Assembly (NCBI GenBank): GCA_946894095.1 | Contig: OX335662.1 | Location: 10,744,001 to 10,808,000, forward strand | Direction: 5' to 3' | DNA length: 64,000 bases | From: Incurvaria masculella | Lineage: Eukaryota > Arthropoda > Insecta > Lepidoptera > Incurvariidae | In this document: positions 62,531 through 64,000 of the stretch, piece by piece | Numbering within the stretch: the first letter of the stretch is position 1 | Layout: each line of letters begins with the position of its first letter | Program-made: the position numbers and the translations under genes | The notes under the pieces: model-generated | Databases searched by the model: none | Seen by the model: only the letters and a program-made list of their open reading frames with translations | What the model was told of the DNA's origin: nothing

Positions 62531-62896
62531 TTTAATAGATTAACAATAGGCCCTTTTAGTAAGTCTATATTTTTATTAGTAAAATAACTGTCAGATAATA
62601 GTGATAAAAAAATATAATTCTCTGGTAATTACTATCTTTCTTCTGACGGATGCAAATTTGTACTATCGGTTCGATAAGTACTATCTGAGGATTAAAAAAT
62701 CGGCCCTAAATCATGGAAATAATTCAGCCCGACATCAGTCCAAAATGACATTGACCCAAGTGGATCTGGGTATATTGGCTAGTATATTCATATTTGTGTC
62801 TCTTAATTTTTTAAAAAGTCTTACACAAAAGATGTTTAGTTTCATGCACAGAACGCTGGTAGCTGGTATGACTGACCTTGTAAGCTAACCATAGAT

Positions 62897-63208
62897 AAAA
62901 AACCGGCCAAGTGCGAGTCGGACTCGCACACGAAGGGTTCCGTACCATCGAAAAAGATTTAATTTAAAAAATCACGTTTTTTGTATGGGGGCCCTCTTTA
63001 ATTATTATTATTTTTTGATCTTACCTATTTGTTGTTATAGCGGCAAAATATATACACACTTTGTGAAAATTTCAGCTGTCTATCTATTACGGTTACTGAG
63101 ATACAGCCCTGTGACAGACGGACAGACGGACAGACGGACGGACGGACGGACAGCGGAGGCTTAGTAATAGGGTTCCGTTGGCACCCTTTGGGTACGGAAC
63201 CCTAAAAA
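62897..63208 (+). mobile_element. CCGT-core dispersed repeat, copy P7 (complete)
   Basis: It runs from AAAACCGGCCAAGTGCGAGT to GGGTACGGAACCCTAAAAAA, with the palindrome GCGAGTCGGACTCGC near the left end and a short ACGG tract (about 63118-63151). It is the best-preserved copy. Confidence 0.85.
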
Positions 63209-63904
63209 AGGAGCCCCTAGTGCGCCTATTATGAGACCCGCTATCCACAATTTTCAAAAACTACCAACCTAACTTAAACGTACGATCCATATGCAAACAT
63301 CATCGCAGACTTATTAGAGGGTTTGTGTGGAAACTGACTTGACGAACGCATTTTTAGAGCACACTTTCTACTGTGTGGCATACGACGCGCCGCCGGATTC
63401 CCATACCATTATATGGTCACTTTGACCATACGCCGGAGACGCGATATCGAATGCATGCCACTTCTTCCTTTCTCTTCAGTAAAGCTAATAAAATATATCT
63501 ACATACCATCACGCTTCTCTAGATGATGGAACAGAGGACGTAAAGATGATCGCGGAGTTGTATCCCTGAATTCATGGCTCCATGGACCCGCGGCCGCTCG
63601 TGTCAGAAGCAATAATCCTCGTACATTTTGGCAGCCGTGCAGCGGACAAGCGCTGCCCGGATGTCGACGTCACAAATCTGCTCGCGCCCGCTTCAAACGC
63701 TGATTTGGCCCAATCAAGATCTCATAATTGCGCAAACACATCGATTAGTGCGGGTTCTGTATCACCATATTCGGAACTCGTTCCGTTGGGTAGGAAGCAC
63801 GAAAGCGGTGACCGAAACATATCCGTATAGACGGATACGGTATACGTTGACGGTAGCGCCGGCCGGTCGGTTCGCTTGCGAATTGAGAGCGCGCGAGAAT
63901 GTGT
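63209..63904. other. Unassigned DNA, GC-richer
   Basis: An 82-aa plus-strand frame (63582-63830) sits in a moderately GC-rich stretch but shows no recognisable motif, signal or neighbour that would make it a gene. Confidence 0.35.
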
Positions 63905-64000
63905 GTTACACTACGTGCTGTATTCTATCGTCTTTACCGTGGAGAGTGCTCTTCGGAGCTGCACAACGCTGTCCCTCCGTCCCCTTTCTACCGCCGCACA
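63905..64000 (+). pseudogene. Jockey LINE reverse transcriptase fragment, cut by window end
   Basis: The translation VFYRLYRGECSSELHNAVPP matches 5070-5130 (VFYRLYHGECSSELHNAVP). The fragment continues beyond the window, so its state is unknown. Confidence 0.75.

Noticed and set aside
63582..63830. 82-aa frame as a host exon
   Set aside because: No motif, splice context or relative could be shown; GC-rich composition alone is not enough.

Overview
The window is a repeat-dense, AT-rich stretch of insect DNA, most likely from a moth or butterfly (Lepidoptera). This is inferred from several signals seen together: Helitron-like ends (5' TCTATAC, 3' short hairpin plus CTAG), (TTAGG)n arrays of the insect telomere type, a BEL/Pao LTR retrotransposon, a mariner with a DD34D catalytic triad, Jockey- and RTE-type LINE pieces, and hundreds of bases of short dispersed repeats of kinds common in lepidopteran genomes. 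I found no host protein-coding gene I could support. Almost every open reading frame either belongs to a transposon or is an accidental frame inside a dispersed repeat.

Layout. 1-6100: a TTAA-flanked TIR element hit by a second repeat, a 640-bp foldback element with flanking 10-bp repeats, an eight-copy 47-bp minisatellite (3571-3946) and a frameshifted Jockey LINE end. 6100-14500: many copies of one SINE family, a LINE fragment, two perfect 20-bp hairpins and two foldback elements. 14500-23900: mostly unassigned AT-rich DNA with LINE, Helitron and SINE fragments, a 186-bp direct repeat and a CpG-rich patch near 21.3-21.6 kb. 23905-25708: a long-TIR element split by a 1284-bp mariner. 26000-31400: SINE copies (one with a 5S-rRNA-like head), two TTAA elements and a TIR element carrying a tRNA-Thr-like sequence. 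31394-39817: two nearly identical 1.73-kb Helitron-like elements in inverted orientation, flanking a 5'-truncated LINE with an intact 679-aa reverse transcriptase ORF. 40300-49200: SINEs, long-TIR elements, LINE scraps and a tandem pair of hairpin elements, one with TTAGG repeats in its loop. 49247-55768: a complete BEL/Pao retrotransposon on the minus strand, with 343-bp LTRs, a 5-bp target duplication, a tRNA-Tyr primer site, and gag-pol in one frame interrupted by one TGA. 55800-64000: the second tRNA-Thr-like TIR element, SINE copies, the hairpin element with about 41 TTAGG units, a tiny RTE insertion with a 9-bp target duplication, and a LINE fragment running off the window end.

How the parts relate. 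The recurrent theme is nesting: repeat into repeat, with several insertions datable relative to each other (mariner into a TIR element, LINE into a CCGT-repeat element, RTE into the same family, one repeat into a SINE). The least explained signals are telomere-type repeats in the loops of two unrelated foldback families, one SINE body joined to different RNA-gene heads (tRNA-like and 5S-like), and the near-identical inverted Helitron pair with GC-rich cargo. All family calls rest on reading the sequence; no database search was run.
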